A stretch of DNA of 26,033 nucleotides from JARRRD01 sp037381085 (GCA_037381085.1 JARRRD010000076.1:1-26033), one strand, 5' to 3'; counted from the first letter of the stretch, positions 8,522 to 16,135 are shown. A program made the numbers and translations. The notes: generated by a model from the letters alone, not told the origin.

Positions 8522-9032
8522 AGCATGACATTAATAAGGGAGGTGAGGTGTGTCCGAAGATGTCAAGGGCCTCACTGTAATCGCTCAACGCCCTGTCATA
8601 TTTTTCCATGTGTGCGTAAGCGATTCCCCGGTTGTGGTGGGCGTCTGCCGAGCCCGGATTGAGGGCAATGACTTTATTGTAGTCCTCGATGGCGTTCTCG
8701 TACTGTTTCAGTTTAAGATAGGCAAGTGCCCGGCTGCTGTAAAGTTCTGCATTTTCGGGATGCCCGGATATGACTCTGCTGAAGTCCGAAACAGCCTTTC
8801 CATATTGTCCGTTTCTGTAATAAGCCAGTCCGCGGTTGAAATATGCCTGATCGAAGCCGGGGCTTATCGAGATCACGCGGCTGTAAGCCCCGATGGCCTT
8901 TGCATAATCTCCCTCATTGAAATGGCTGTTCCCTCTGTCGAAGTAGAACTGCGCGTCCTGATCATGGGTGGCGGCAGCGCGGACAGACAGCAGCAGGCTT
9001 GCCGCAAGGATTACAACACTTATAACTTTCAT
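8424..9032 (-). CDS. Secreted TPR-repeat protein, 3' end probably altered
   Basis: The 202-residue product starts MKVISVVILAAS after a strong GGAGGGAGG site and has a signal peptide of about 24 residues, so it should act in the periplasm. Four tetratricopeptide repeats run from about residue 28 to 160 (typical pieces: AYFNRGLAYYRNGQYGKAV, AHHNRGIAYAHMEKYDRAL). Homology stops after SEALDI, near 8556. The last 45 residues are cysteine- and arginine-rich, and the final part is simply the antisense of the hexaheme cytochrome gene, with a 98-base overlap. The original C-terminus therefore seems to be lost. TPR proteins are scaffolds; no partner can be named. Confidence 0.8.
   Translation of the reverse strand: MKVISVVILAASLLLSVRAAATHDQDAQFYFDRGNSHFNEGDYAKAIGAYSRVISISPGFDQAYFNRGLAYYRNGQYGKAVSDFSRVISGHPENAELYSSRALAYLKLKQYENAIEDYNKVIALNPGSADAHHNRGIAYAHMEKYDRALSDYSEALDIFGHTSPPLLMSCSICDISDSQWRERPFARCGTCRRTSPCKYHPS
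8539..8558 (+). other. Orphan ribosome site and GTG, possible truncated fourth gene
   Basis: GGGAGGTGAG (8539-8548) is followed by GTG at 8548 or 8550, right after the hexaheme gene and with spacing like that between the operon's other genes. The frame from GTG 8550 begins MSEDVKG but then only runs antisense through the TPR gene. This looks like the start of a lost fourth operon gene, cut at a junction near 8550-8560. Confidence 0.35.
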
Positions 9033-9093
9033 CTGGCTCCTCCCTCCGGGCTGGACTAAGTCGCCGGAATAAGCCGGCACGGCATATTTATAA

Positions 9094-9102
9094 ATTATAG
9101 CA
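9094..9102 (-). promoter_or_regulatory. Extended -10 promoter of the TPR gene
   Basis: Read on the minus strand, TGC directly precedes a perfect TATAAT, 62 bases ahead of the TPR start. No good -35 is seen at 17 bases. The leader contains a small CCGG hairpin and then the GGAGG ribosome site. Confidence 0.5.
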
Positions 9103-9251
9103 GAAGAGTAAGACAGGAGACGTTTGCCCGCAGGGAACATCGCGGGTAAAATACTATCATGCAATGGGTGAGGCGCACATCAGTGCGCTTTATGTCATTA
9201 CCGGGTCCCGTGAATGACGCACCATGCTTTACGAATGGGGAACAAGAAAGT

Positions 9252-10166
9252 ATGCCGGATGATGCTGTCAAGGATATGAAGAAGCCCGGTGGGCACGTCT
9301 CTTTGGGCGCCACGGCCAACCTGGCCGCGACTCATCTGATCGTCATCGTATTCGTTTTCCTTTCGGTATGCGTCTTCTTTTCACTTGCGGGTGTCAAATC
9401 CGTCCTTCTCTCCTTCGCCGTGAACGTCTTTCTGGGAGGCTTCATCGGCGGCGTGACAAATAAAATCGCTATAGTGATGCTTTTCGACAGGAAGAGGTTT
9501 CTCCCGGGGTCGGGTGTCCTGCTTAAAAAACACCGCGAGATCGTAGATTCTCTTGCCGACACCGTTGAGGCCCACCTGATCAGTACGGATATGATTCAGG
9601 AAGAATTGAGAAAGATCCTGGCCCCGGTCAAGATTGAAAGTGCAGAAAGAATCCTGAACCGTGTCATCGATGAATTCAGGGAAGATGTCCGGAATCATCT
9701 CAGGTCGGAAAGAACACGTCTCGATATCGAAGACACCCTCAGGACAAAACTCGGCTTCCTCGGCAGATTTCTGAACGTAACCCGCATCAAGGAATATGAG
9801 GAGATGACGGATACGATCATTACGGAACTTGACAGGCAGCTGTCGGAATTCAAAATCACGAAAGCCATGCTGGTCAAGGCGATAGAAAAGATCGGCACAC
9901 TGGAAGATTTTTTCTTCAAGCCGCACAATGAGTTGCTCGAATCACATTTCCGCACAGACAAATCGATCTCGCAACTGCTCTTCGCAAAGATCAATATCAA
10001 GAATATGGTAGTCGATAAGCTTTCCGAATATCGACCGTCGGAGGTACGGGACATCATCGAGAAGAATGTCAGGGATCACCTGCTTTGGCTGGAGGTATTC
10101 GGGGTAATCCTGGGAATGCTTTTTTCAGCCTCCCTTTTCCTTGTGCTGAATATCTTCCGGTTCTGA
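9252..10166 (+). CDS. DUF445 family membrane protein
   Basis: The 304-residue product belongs to the DUF445 (YheB/YtxO-like) family of unknown function. It has an N-terminal hydrophobic pair (about residues 25-75) containing the family signature GGFIGGVTNKIAIVMLFDRK, followed by LPGSGVLLKKHREIVDSLA. A long charged helical region, rich in I.ELD.QL-type heptads, follows, and a C-terminal transmembrane helix ends the protein. The start is uncertain: ATG 9252 has GGGGA eleven bases upstream, while ATG 9159 and 9192 would add up to 31 residues without hydrophobic or conserved character. It stands alone between a divergent TPR gene and convergent nth. Confidence 0.85.
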   Translation: MPDDAVKDMKKPGGHVSLGATANLAATHLIVIVFVFLSVCVFFSLAGVKSVLLSFAVNVFLGGFIGGVTNKIAIVMLFDRKRFLPGSGVLLKKHREIVDSLADTVEAHLISTDMIQEELRKILAPVKIESAERILNRVIDEFREDVRNHLRSERTRLDIEDTLRTKLGFLGRFLNVTRIKEYEEMTDTIITELDRQLSEFKITKAMLVKAIEKIGTLEDFFFKPHNELLESHFRTDKSISQLLFAKINIKNMVVDKLSEYRPSEVRDIIEKNVRDHLLWLEVFGVILGMLFSASLFLVLNIFRF

Positions 10167-10273
10167 GAGACGGCTCCTCGGCCTCATGAAACGTCCTGAT
10201 GTTCGCACGGAACGGCAGAGATATTTTGAGACGAGCCTCGTCACGGGAAAAAGGATGGAGAAAAATAAGCCCC

Positions 10274-10996
10274 TTATCTGCTGCGGACAACCCCTGCCCT
10301 GCCGCAGAAAGTGCTTATACTGCAACGGGAGCAGAGAGGGGAAAGGGGCTTGCATATCCCCTGGCCAAAGGCGACAAGGACGCCGTTCAACCGTTTCCAG
10401 TACCTGACCGGAAGGACCTCTCTCAGGACAAATTCGGTCTGGAGCGGCGTTGGCGTCCTCACGAGGCCCCATCTGTTCACAATCCTGTGCACATGGGTAT
10501 CGACACAGATACCGTCCCTGTCATACCCAAGGGTCAGCACGAGGTTTGCCGTCTTTCTCCCCACGCCTTCCAGGCTGAGGAGTTCATCGATCGTGTCAGG
10601 CACTCTCCCGTGATATCTTTCCCCAATTTCACGGCTTATCTTCCTGATCCTTCCCGCCTTCACCCTGTAAAATCCGACGGGGAATATGGCCTCTTCGATC
10701 CTGCCGACCTCAAGTCTTGCCATTTCCCCCGGGGTTGAGGCAAGCCGGAAAAGGCGTTCCGAAGCCTGCCCCGTCACCTGGTCTTTCGTCCTCAGGCTCA
10801 GGATGCAGGAGACGAGTACCCTGAAGGGGTCCCTGCCGGAATCGGCCAGCCGGTCAAGCCATGGCAGTTGCAGCGTACTTACCTGCCTCCCGAGAACCGG
10901 CCACAATGTTTCGAATTTTTCCACTGTCATTCCGGACGATTCGCGATGGAAAGAAAAGATCCCCTTCTTGCCCCCTGCCCCGGTAGGTCTCCTCAA
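10274..10996 (-). CDS. nth: Endonuclease III (DNA glycosylase/AP lyase)
   Basis: Base-excision repair enzyme that removes oxidised pyrimidines and cuts at abasic sites. With the TTG start at 10996 (preceded by GAGGAGGG at six bases) it has 240 residues. A helix-hairpin-helix motif LEGVGRKTANLVL carries the catalytic Lys148, the catalytic Asp166 lies in VDTHVHRI, and a [4Fe-4S] site has cysteines 215, 222, 225 and 231 with the family spacing C-x6-C-x2-C-x5-C. The ILSLRTKD segment, where E. coli has LLSAQATD, is a common variant. An ATG at 10930 would give 218 residues, nearer the family length, but lacks a ribosome site. It is last in a minus-strand cluster with the unknown gene and the glycosyltransferase. 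Confidence 0.93.
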   Translation of the reverse strand: MRRPTGAGGKKGIFSFHRESSGMTVEKFETLWPVLGRQVSTLQLPWLDRLADSGRDPFRVLVSCILSLRTKDQVTGQASERLFRLASTPGEMARLEVGRIEEAIFPVGFYRVKAGRIRKISREIGERYHGRVPDTIDELLSLEGVGRKTANLVLTLGYDRDGICVDTHVHRIVNRWGLVRTPTPLQTEFVLREVLPVRYWKRLNGVLVAFGQGICKPLSPLCSRCSISTFCGRAGVVRSR

Positions 10997-11030
10997 TTTC
11001 GACCCTCCTCGTCCGGGACTTCCGGCAACC

Positions 11031-11444
11031 TCATATCTTGTCGCAAGATGCCTTGACGAGTTCCCGCAGCCAGTCGTAGAGCATCGCTGTTCCGGTCTTG
11101 AAAGCCTTCATGGGTTTGAGTTCCCTCACCGTCTCGATCGCTCCCTCGGAATAGGTCCCGACATATCCATAGAGCACCCTTTCCCTCAGCAGGGCATAAA
11201 GACAATATTCCCTCCGTGTGAGAAGACCGTTACGCCTGACGACCACGAACCCCACGTCTCTCAAGCCATCGGTACTTCCGTCGATGAGGCAGGGTGGAGA
11301 AGGCAGAGTCTCGACACCGAGTTCAAATTCCTTATCGAACCGGCTGACCTCGCCGTGGACCCTCTTAAGGAAATCGATCAGGCCGCTCTCTTCTTCCCAC
11401 GAAAGTTTTCCGGAAAAATCTCCGATAGTCCTCGTCCTGTCCAT
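11031..11444 (-). CDS. Conserved-looking hypothetical protein
   Basis: I do not recognise this 137-residue protein. It starts MDRTRTIGDFSGKL after a very good ribosome site (AAGGAGG, five bases before the ATG), so it is very probably translated. It has no signal peptide or membrane segment. The sequence is mixed alpha/beta with a charged N-terminal half (WEEESGLIDFLKRVHGEV), a central strand pair (VGFVVVRRNGLLTRREY) and a C-terminal helix ending near LRELVKASCDKI. It sits 29 bases after the glycosyltransferase and 34 bases before nth, probably co-transcribed. The open frame continues upstream to 11999, but that part is antisense-like noise from the glycosyltransferase. Confidence 0.75.
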   Translation of the reverse strand: MDRTRTIGDFSGKLSWEEESGLIDFLKRVHGEVSRFDKEFELGVETLPSPPCLIDGSTDGLRDVGFVVVRRNGLLTRREYCLYALLRERVLYGYVGTYSEGAIETVRELKPMKAFKTGTAMLYDWLRELVKASCDKI

Positions 11445-11473
11445 ATAACCTCCTTGTATTATACAGAATGTCC

Positions 11474-12829
11474 TCACCTCGTCATCCATGAGCGCGACCT
11501 TACGGTAAGCACCGCCCAGGGGAAGACCCAGAAAAGCGCGAAAAAGGAAAAGTAGGCGTAAAGCATACCGTAAAGAAAGTCCCAGGACCGCTCGCTTCGC
11601 AGATAATAGAACATATTGAACAACGCCATGAGCCCGATCGCAAAGAGGAGCCTCAGGATCGTTGTCGGATCGCTCACCGACAACATTACGAGAAGGGCGA
11701 GGGTTGCATAGCCTATAGGATAACGCATGTTCTTTATCGCCAGGTCCCAAAGGGTAATAAGGCGGGCGCCGGGCTTCCTCCGCCACGCGATGCGGGCCAG
11801 ACGGAGCTCTTCCCGCACATAGCTTCTGTCCCAGCGAAGGAACATCTTGGTGAGCTTGGAATACGTGCGCGGGACTATGGTATAAACCACGGCGCTCCTC
11901 TGGTATACCGTGTCGTACCCCCTGGACAGGATGTAGTTCGTAAGAGAACGGTCCTCGCCGTATGTGCAGCGCACACCAAGGAAACTCTGCTCTATCCATT
12001 CACCGAGCACATCCCTTACGGCGGCCATCCGGTATGCAGCCAGTGCGCCCGGACAGCAATAGACCGTGCTGTAAGTAGACTGGACCGCCCGCAGGAAATC
12101 GAAAGACAGCATGTATTTCACATGGAGCATCTTCGGGATGACGCCCTGTTCGCGGTTATAAACAGCCACCTTACCTGCGACTGCGCCCACCCGATCGTCG
12201 CGAAACGGCCCGGCCATAGCAAGCAGTGTGCAGGGCGTGATCACGCTGTCAGAATCGATAGTTACCGCTATTTCGCCCTTGGCCTTCCTGAAGCCCTCCT
12301 CGAGGGCGGACCGCTTTCCCCGGTTCTTTCTGAAGCGGACGGTAGTAACAAGTCCCGGATGGCGCATCGCCGCGTGTTGAATATGCATCCAGGTATCGTC
12401 CTTGCTGCCGTCATCAACGACAAATATCTCGAGCCGGTCGCGGGGATAAACCGCAGCGGCCACCGAATCGATCGTCTTCTCGACCATAGGCCCCTCGTTG
12501 AAGGCAGGTATAATCACCGTGAGAAAAGGGGCCTTTCCAAATGTGGCCGCCGGGATGGGGCGATACCGGAACCACAAAAAAGTGCGGAAAAATAAAAATA
12601 CAACTCCCATCGCTCCCCACATCAGGCTCGGCCGTAACAGGATTTTCGCCAACCGGCTGGCCGAAACCTTGTTGAAGACAGGCGAAAAAATCCCCCCGCA
12701 GAGACTCGCATAAGCTATTACTGCAAGACCAAAGAGAATGGCGGCCCTCAGAAGCCAGTCCCAGGAGTCTGCGGGGATGTCGTCCCCGGGTATTTCACGT
12801 ATATCGGCAATTGCGCTTATTTTTTCCAT
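11474..12829 (-). CDS. Processive family 2 glycosyltransferase, hyaluronan synthase/NodC-like
   Basis: Membrane glycosyltransferase likely to polymerise and export an amino-sugar polysaccharide. The 451-residue product has two N-terminal hydrophobic segments (about residues 26-46 and 66-88) and a GT-A catalytic domain with VVDDGS (Asp139-140), TIDSDS (192-194), YGEDRSLTNYIL (GED 291-293) and the processivity motif LRWDRSYVRE (RW 332-333). Two or three C-terminal membrane helices follow. The GED...LRW...YVRE order closely follows hyaluronan synthase and NodC. The actual sugar cannot be deduced; HAS-like, N-acetylglucosamine polymer or other products are possible. The ribosome site is distant (GGAGG 14 bases upstream). 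It leads a cluster with a small unknown gene and nth. Confidence 0.9.
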   Translation of the reverse strand: MEKISAIADIREIPGDDIPADSWDWLLRAAILFGLAVIAYASLCGGIFSPVFNKVSASRLAKILLRPSLMWGAMGVVFLFFRTFLWFRYRPIPAATFGKAPFLTVIIPAFNEGPMVEKTIDSVAAAVYPRDRLEIFVVDDGSKDDTWMHIQHAAMRHPGLVTTVRFRKNRGKRSALEEGFRKAKGEIAVTIDSDSVITPCTLLAMAGPFRDDRVGAVAGKVAVYNREQGVIPKMLHVKYMLSFDFLRAVQSTYSTVYCCPGALAAYRMAAVRDVLGEWIEQSFLGVRCTYGEDRSLTNYILSRGYDTVYQRSAVVYTIVPRTYSKLTKMFLRWDRSYVREELRLARIAWRRKPGARLITLWDLAIKNMRYPIGYATLALLVMLSVSDPTTILRLLFAIGLMALFNMFYYLRSERSWDFLYGMLYAYFSFFALFWVFPWAVLTVRSRSWMTR

Positions 12830-12921
12830 TTGACAAAAGGGTCCTCCGGTAAAATTAAAAGGTGTGAATCCCGGACAGAATCATCCGGATAATGGATCTG
12901 CGGATCAGCCGCCCGCACACT

Positions 12922-13095
12922 TTACTCCCTGTTTATCTTCTTCCTCTCTTTTTCCTTATCGCCTTTGAGCGCATCCTTAAACCCCCTGATCGCTTCGCCA
13001 AGGCCCTTGCCGGCCGCGGGGAGTTTACCCGGGCCAAACACCAGGAGTGCTATTACCAGCACCACCATCAATTCCGGCAATCCAAGTCCGAACAT
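12922..13095 (-). CDS. tatA: Twin-arginine translocase subunit TatA/TatE
   Basis: Pore-forming subunit of the twin-arginine protein export system. The 57-residue product follows a perfect GAGGAGG site and reads MFGLGLPELMVVLVIALL for the N-terminal membrane helix, then the hinge FGPGKLPAAGKGLGEAIRGF, an amphipathic helix and a short lysine-rich tail. The PEL near the N-terminus, the FG hinge and the LP.....G motif are diagnostic. It is short for TatA but normal for minimal TatA/E forms. tatC is not nearby. It lies 92 bases upstream of the glycosyltransferase on the same strand and could share its transcript. Confidence 0.93.
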   Translation of the reverse strand: MFGLGLPELMVVLVIALLVFGPGKLPAAGKGLGEAIRGFKDALKGDKEKERKKINRE

Positions 13096-13312
13096 TTCAA
13101 CCTCCTCATTACCAGCGCAAATGATTCAGGATACTGCAGGCCGCAGCGTCCGATTCTTCCGGATCCGAGACGTCGGGAATGCCTGGAATAACGCTCCGGC
13201 CCGCCGGGAAAAGAGTCCTCAGGCCGACGCGCAGGTCTTCCGGGTAAAGGGGGAAAAAAAGACTGAAAAACATATGGGTGCCTGCCGCGCTTCGGCTTTC
13301 TCCTTGAATATA

Positions 13313-13342
13313 ATTCTACTTCAACCCCCGCCCTAATTGCAA
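13313..13342 (-). promoter_or_regulatory. Possible sigma-70 promoter for tatA
   Basis: On the minus strand, TTGCAA (13342-13337) and TAGAAT (13318-13313) are 18 bases apart. They would give a leader of about 210 bases before tatA. The 13096-13391 interval otherwise shows no gene. Confidence 0.35.
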
Positions 13343-13391
13343 CGAATCCTTTCACTGTTTCATCAGCCACGGATTAGCGGGCCGGCCGTCT

Positions 13392-14183
13392 TCACGCCCC
13401 GCACCCGAACACCTTTGCAATCAGGCCAATGGCAACAGCCAAATGGGTCTCCGGGCTGAGACGGGGACCAAGCAGAGCGGCCTGTGCTGCCCTGGTCAGC
13501 AGCCGTTCATCGTAAACGGCGTCCCCGCAGCGGCGGCGAAATTCCCCGACAAGATAGGAGAAGTTAGCAGCGCTGGCCGGCTGGCGGGCAGGACCCAGCG
13601 AATCATAAACGAGGCCCTTCTCATTGAAAGTCAACGCAGTCCCGTCTGCCGCATAAAGTACGCAGAAGCCTTCCCTCGCTTCATGCGTTATCTCACGAAC
13701 CGTCTTGGTAGTCTTGGTGAGCATAAGTCCGCTGGAAAGTACGGCACGACCAAGATTGAACGAACGACTCTTCACTGTCTCCGTCGACGTGTTGCGGACA
13801 ACGCTCGTGCCCCGCAGTACAAGCCGAATGTCGTGGTAAGGGATATCAAGGCTGCCCCCCTGAAGCGGTTCGGCGTGCAGAGTCTCTTCGCCAAGACTAA
13901 ACCGTCTGACCGGTGACCGGCCGGCCTCAGCTGAAATCTCGCCGGCCGTCAGGAATGTCACGTGGAATCCCGCGGTCCCCAGTTTCTCAGCCTGCCGCTC
14001 CGCCGGCTCCGGTTCCGCGAAGACGGCGACAACAAGGGGGCCGGTCCCGGGTATCCTCAGGCGCGACAGTGCCTCGAAGGTCGTCACGCCCAAGGCTCCG
14101 GCCAGCTTGCTTCCCAGGCTCTCCTTATCTTCCGTCAGGCTGTGTATTGCAACAATATTCATCGTGACTAAAATACCTTTCAT
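13392..14183 (-). CDS. Hypothetical protein, unknown family
   Basis: I do not recognise this 263-residue, probably cytosolic protein. It opens with an alpha/beta pattern (MNIVAIHSL, then LVVAVFAEPE and FHVTFLTAGEIS), which suggests a small Rossmann-like or response-regulator-like N-terminal part. A basic middle section (VKSRSFNLGRAVLSSG) and an alanine-rich helical C-terminus ending IGLIAKVFGCGA follow. The middle stretch YHDIRLVLRGTSVV resembles a strand pair seen in PH-like modules, but this is weak. ATG 14183 and ATG 14162 are both possible starts; neither has a strong ribosome site. It is separated from tatA by almost 300 bases. Confidence 0.7.
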   Translation of the reverse strand: MKGILVTMNIVAIHSLTEDKESLGSKLAGALGVTTFEALSRLRIPGTGPLVVAVFAEPEPAERQAEKLGTAGFHVTFLTAGEISAEAGRSPVRRFSLGEETLHAEPLQGGSLDIPYHDIRLVLRGTSVVRNTSTETVKSRSFNLGRAVLSSGLMLTKTTKTVREITHEAREGFCVLYAADGTALTFNEKGLVYDSLGPARQPASAANFSYLVGEFRRRCGDAVYDERLLTRAAQAALLGPRLSPETHLAVAIGLIAKVFGCGA

Positions 14184-14336
14184 TTAATTTACTGCCGCCC
14201 GGATATTAATTGCAAGTGCGTGAGACGCTCTTAGTCCCGACCGTTCATGGCCGTGGTACAGCGAGTCGGAAATGAGAAGTCAGAAGGATTATCGCCGTTC
14301 AACGGGCCCGAACAGATGTAAAATTCCGCAACACAG

Positions 14337-14366
14337 TTGACCTTTTCGGGGTTTTCATAATATCAT
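14337..14366 (+). promoter_or_regulatory. Possible sigma-70 promoter for the PilZ gene
   Basis: TTGACC (14337-14342) and TATCAT (14361-14366) are 18 bases apart, about 30 bases before the PilZ start. Overlapping AT-rich alternatives (CATAAT, TAATAT) make the exact -10 uncertain. Confidence 0.4.
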
Positions 14367-14398
14367 TAGACGGGTTTGTTTTGGGGGGTCGTCTAGAA

Positions 14399-15085
14399 AT
14401 GGTCAACACCAGGAAACATCAGAGGTTTACTCTAGAAGGGTTGGATATCTGTGCCAGGACGTTGTTCAACGCCGAGGCGGAGATCATCAACATAAGCGCT
14501 ACCGGCGCCTCCATCCGCATAGCCAGGAGATTAAATATTGACGGTGTCTATGCACTCAAGTTCAGTTACAGAGATAATTGCTTCACCGTCAAGGGCAGGG
14601 TAGTATGGGAAAAATTGACGGGGAGCAAGGAAAGCCAGGAGGGAGAAGTGATTCCCATTTACACCGCCGGTCTGGAATTTCAAGGGGAGCTGCCGGACAA
14701 GTTAAAGCAGATCGGTACTTTCATCGAAGAAAAAGTGACGGAGATCAGGGAGCGGAGGCTCGGTGGCATCAGGATACGGGTCACCGGAGACGACTCCGCC
14801 GTTCTTTCCCATCTGGAGACCTGCAGAGTCATGGATATAAGCCTGGGCGGCATGAGCATGGAGAGCGTGCATGAGGTGCCGACAGGGACCGGCTTCCGTC
14901 TGCAATTCACGATTAAGGAAAACGAACCGCCACTGTTCTGCAGCGGTAGGGTCGCCTTCTGCCGTAATGGACCGGCCCCTGCAAACCCCGAAAAGTATAC
15001 TGTGGGAGTCGAATTTATCGAAATGTCCGAGGGTGACAGGGAAAAGCTAAAGCGGTTTGTCGACTCATTGTCGATTTACCAATAG
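14399..15085 (+). CDS. Tandem PilZ-domain protein
   Basis: PilZ domains bind cyclic di-GMP and control motility, adhesion or polysaccharide output. The 228-residue soluble protein has two copies. The first (about residues 5-100) has the full binding set: RKHQR (Arg5, Arg9) and NISATG (Asn31, Ser33, Gly36). The second (about 120-225) has DISLGG (Asp146, Ser148, Gly151) and the C-terminal VGVEFIEMS strand, but its arginine motif is replaced by a looser RERRLGGIRIR stretch, so only the first may bind strongly. The ATG at 14399 has a run of six G ten bases upstream; an in-frame TTG at 14381 is less likely. Gene stands alone. Confidence 0.88.
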   Translation: MVNTRKHQRFTLEGLDICARTLFNAEAEIINISATGASIRIARRLNIDGVYALKFSYRDNCFTVKGRVVWEKLTGSKESQEGEVIPIYTAGLEFQGELPDKLKQIGTFIEEKVTEIRERRLGGIRIRVTGDDSAVLSHLETCRVMDISLGGMSMESVHEVPTGTGFRLQFTIKENEPPLFCSGRVAFCRNGPAPANPEKYTVGVEFIEMSEGDREKLKRFVDSLSIYQ

Positions 15086-15354
15086 GCCTCTCTGACCCTC
15101 ATGCCGGCTGAACGGGGCTGGCAGGCAGTCAGGGGGAAATCCAGGCTCCTTTATCATCTTCCCGATTACCCTCGTCCTCTCTCCCGCGCCGGAGCCGCCG
15201 CAAAAAACGTTTTTCTTGACAGACCCATATGAAAATTGTAAAGCAAAAGGTGAACATCCGGTATAACGGAGATTGATCTTTTCCTGCATACCCGTCATCA
15301 TCGGGAATATTTTGAGCGGCTAGAAGGAAGACTTTTACTGCTGCCATTAAGGGC

Positions 15355-15383
15355 TTGACACCCCCCTTAAAGAGAAATAGCCT
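15355..15383 (+). promoter_or_regulatory. Promoter-like boxes ahead of the structured segment
   Basis: A perfect TTGACA (15355-15360) and a weak TAGCCT (15378-15383) are 17 bases apart. They would start transcription near 15390, just before the folded segment. The poor -10 keeps this tentative. Confidence 0.35.
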
Positions 15384-15389
15384 GAAACG

Positions 15390-15600
15390 AGAAAATAGCA
15401 TGCGGCGCCCCGGCAGATGGTAGCCAGAGAACCAAGTAAATGAGTCAGGGGCGGGGATTGGATGTGGTGAGCATGCCTCCGGGTAAGGGAGGAAGCATGA
15501 AGCACCATCGAAGCCCCCGGAGAAAAAACGGGCTTGATGGATTACCGGACGGACGTTGCAATTTAAGTTGTTAAGCCGCAGGAAGCAGGGAAGTACTGTA
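15390..15600 (+). ncRNA. Candidate structured RNA of unknown family
   Basis: The segment is GC-rich, has no open frame, and contains clear local pairings. CCTCC pairs with GGAGG around GGGTAAG (15477-15493), nested between two CATG tetramers that can also pair. CCATC/GATGG plus AAGCCC/GGGCTT form an 11-pair stem with one bulged G around a purine-rich loop (15505-15540). The style recalls group II intron pieces or transposon-associated guide RNAs, but no diagnostic domain was identified and no adjacent protein partner is present. Confidence 0.35.
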
Positions 15601-15958
15601 TATTTTTCACGCCGGGCAGTTACCGGGCCTTTAGATTTCTCAGTCAATGCCTTCCAGTGAAAGACTTCCCGTATGTCTCTTCTCATGCTAGATCGAGAGG
15701 AACCGCAAGTCAAGGGTCGCGTCCAACGTAGCGTCTCATAAATCTCTTTCCATAGAGGCTCTCTGGAAGATCCATGCCCGGCTGAAAAATTCGAGGGCCA
15801 GTGTGTCGCCATTCCGAGGCAGTAATCGGGAAGCCCTTGTCTTTATAGACAAAGGCTTTGCTTCCAGCTCGAAGCAAGTCGCGCAGAGTCGCACCGACCT
15901 GATCAGGAGTGACGGCAAGAAACATGCAAGGAAGTGTTGGAGACGGGTAATCCCCACG

Positions 15959-16135
15959 ATGCCGGAACACCATATGGGCACCATGTTTCCGCCTACGGTA
16001 ACCGAAGAAGGAGGGGGCACTTACAAGGTCGTCATGCCGCTGACGATGGAGGGCCACTGGGCAGTCCAGGTCATGATCTCCAGGGGGACGGACGAAGGAA
16101 CCGCCATCTTCGACTTCCCGAATGTTCAGAAATGA
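15959..16135 (+). pseudogene. 3' remnant of a YtkA/FixH-like domain gene
   Basis: This 58-residue tail begins MPEHHMGTMFPP, continues through GGGTYKVVMPLTMEGHWAVQV and ends at a stop after FDFPNVQK. This is the C-terminal half of the YtkA-like/FixH family pattern (MPeH.hG...P.v...G.G.Y...l.M.G.W...v). Upstream in the same frame the residues (KKHARKCWRRVI) do not resemble the family, there is no signal peptide, and no ribosome site precedes the ATG. The 5' half appears lost or scrambled. These proteins are usually membrane-linked and associated with metal or cytochrome oxidase assembly. Confidence 0.5.

Larger units (their letters stand above)
15086..15958 (+). other. Long stretch without a convincing gene
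   Basis: No frame here shows a ribosome site, recognisable domain or coding-like composition. Longer open frames on the minus strand (for instance 15129-15812) read as arginine-, serine- and cysteine-rich noise. The stretch contains two TTGACA boxes (15216 and 15355), several hairpins and a possible structured RNA, described separately. It ends at a gene remnant. It may be a decayed mobile element or former genes. Confidence 0.6.

Noticed and set aside
8550..9059. Plus-strand frame starting GTG after the hexaheme gene
   Set aside because: Beyond the first few codons it is only the antisense of the TPR gene; just the ribosome site and GTG are kept as a possible relic.
10199..11555. Plus-strand frames opposite nth and the small unknown gene
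   Set aside because: They are proline- and serine-rich shadows of well supported minus-strand genes.
11445..11999. Upstream extension of the 137-residue unknown protein
   Set aside because: It overlaps the glycosyltransferase in another frame and the internal ATG has a very strong ribosome site.
15216..15244. TTGACA box after the PilZ gene
   Set aside because: No acceptable -10 at 16-18 bases, and no gene follows.
15129..15812. Long minus-strand open frame in the gene-poor stretch
   Set aside because: No ribosome site, no recognisable motif, and residue composition (Arg, Ser, Cys, Phe-rich) like non-coding GC-rich DNA.
15710..16057. Minus-strand frame with a protein-like part (VTPDQVGATLRDLL)
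   Set aside because: It overlaps the YtkA-like remnant on the other strand, has no ribosome site, and no family was recognised; at most another degraded piece.
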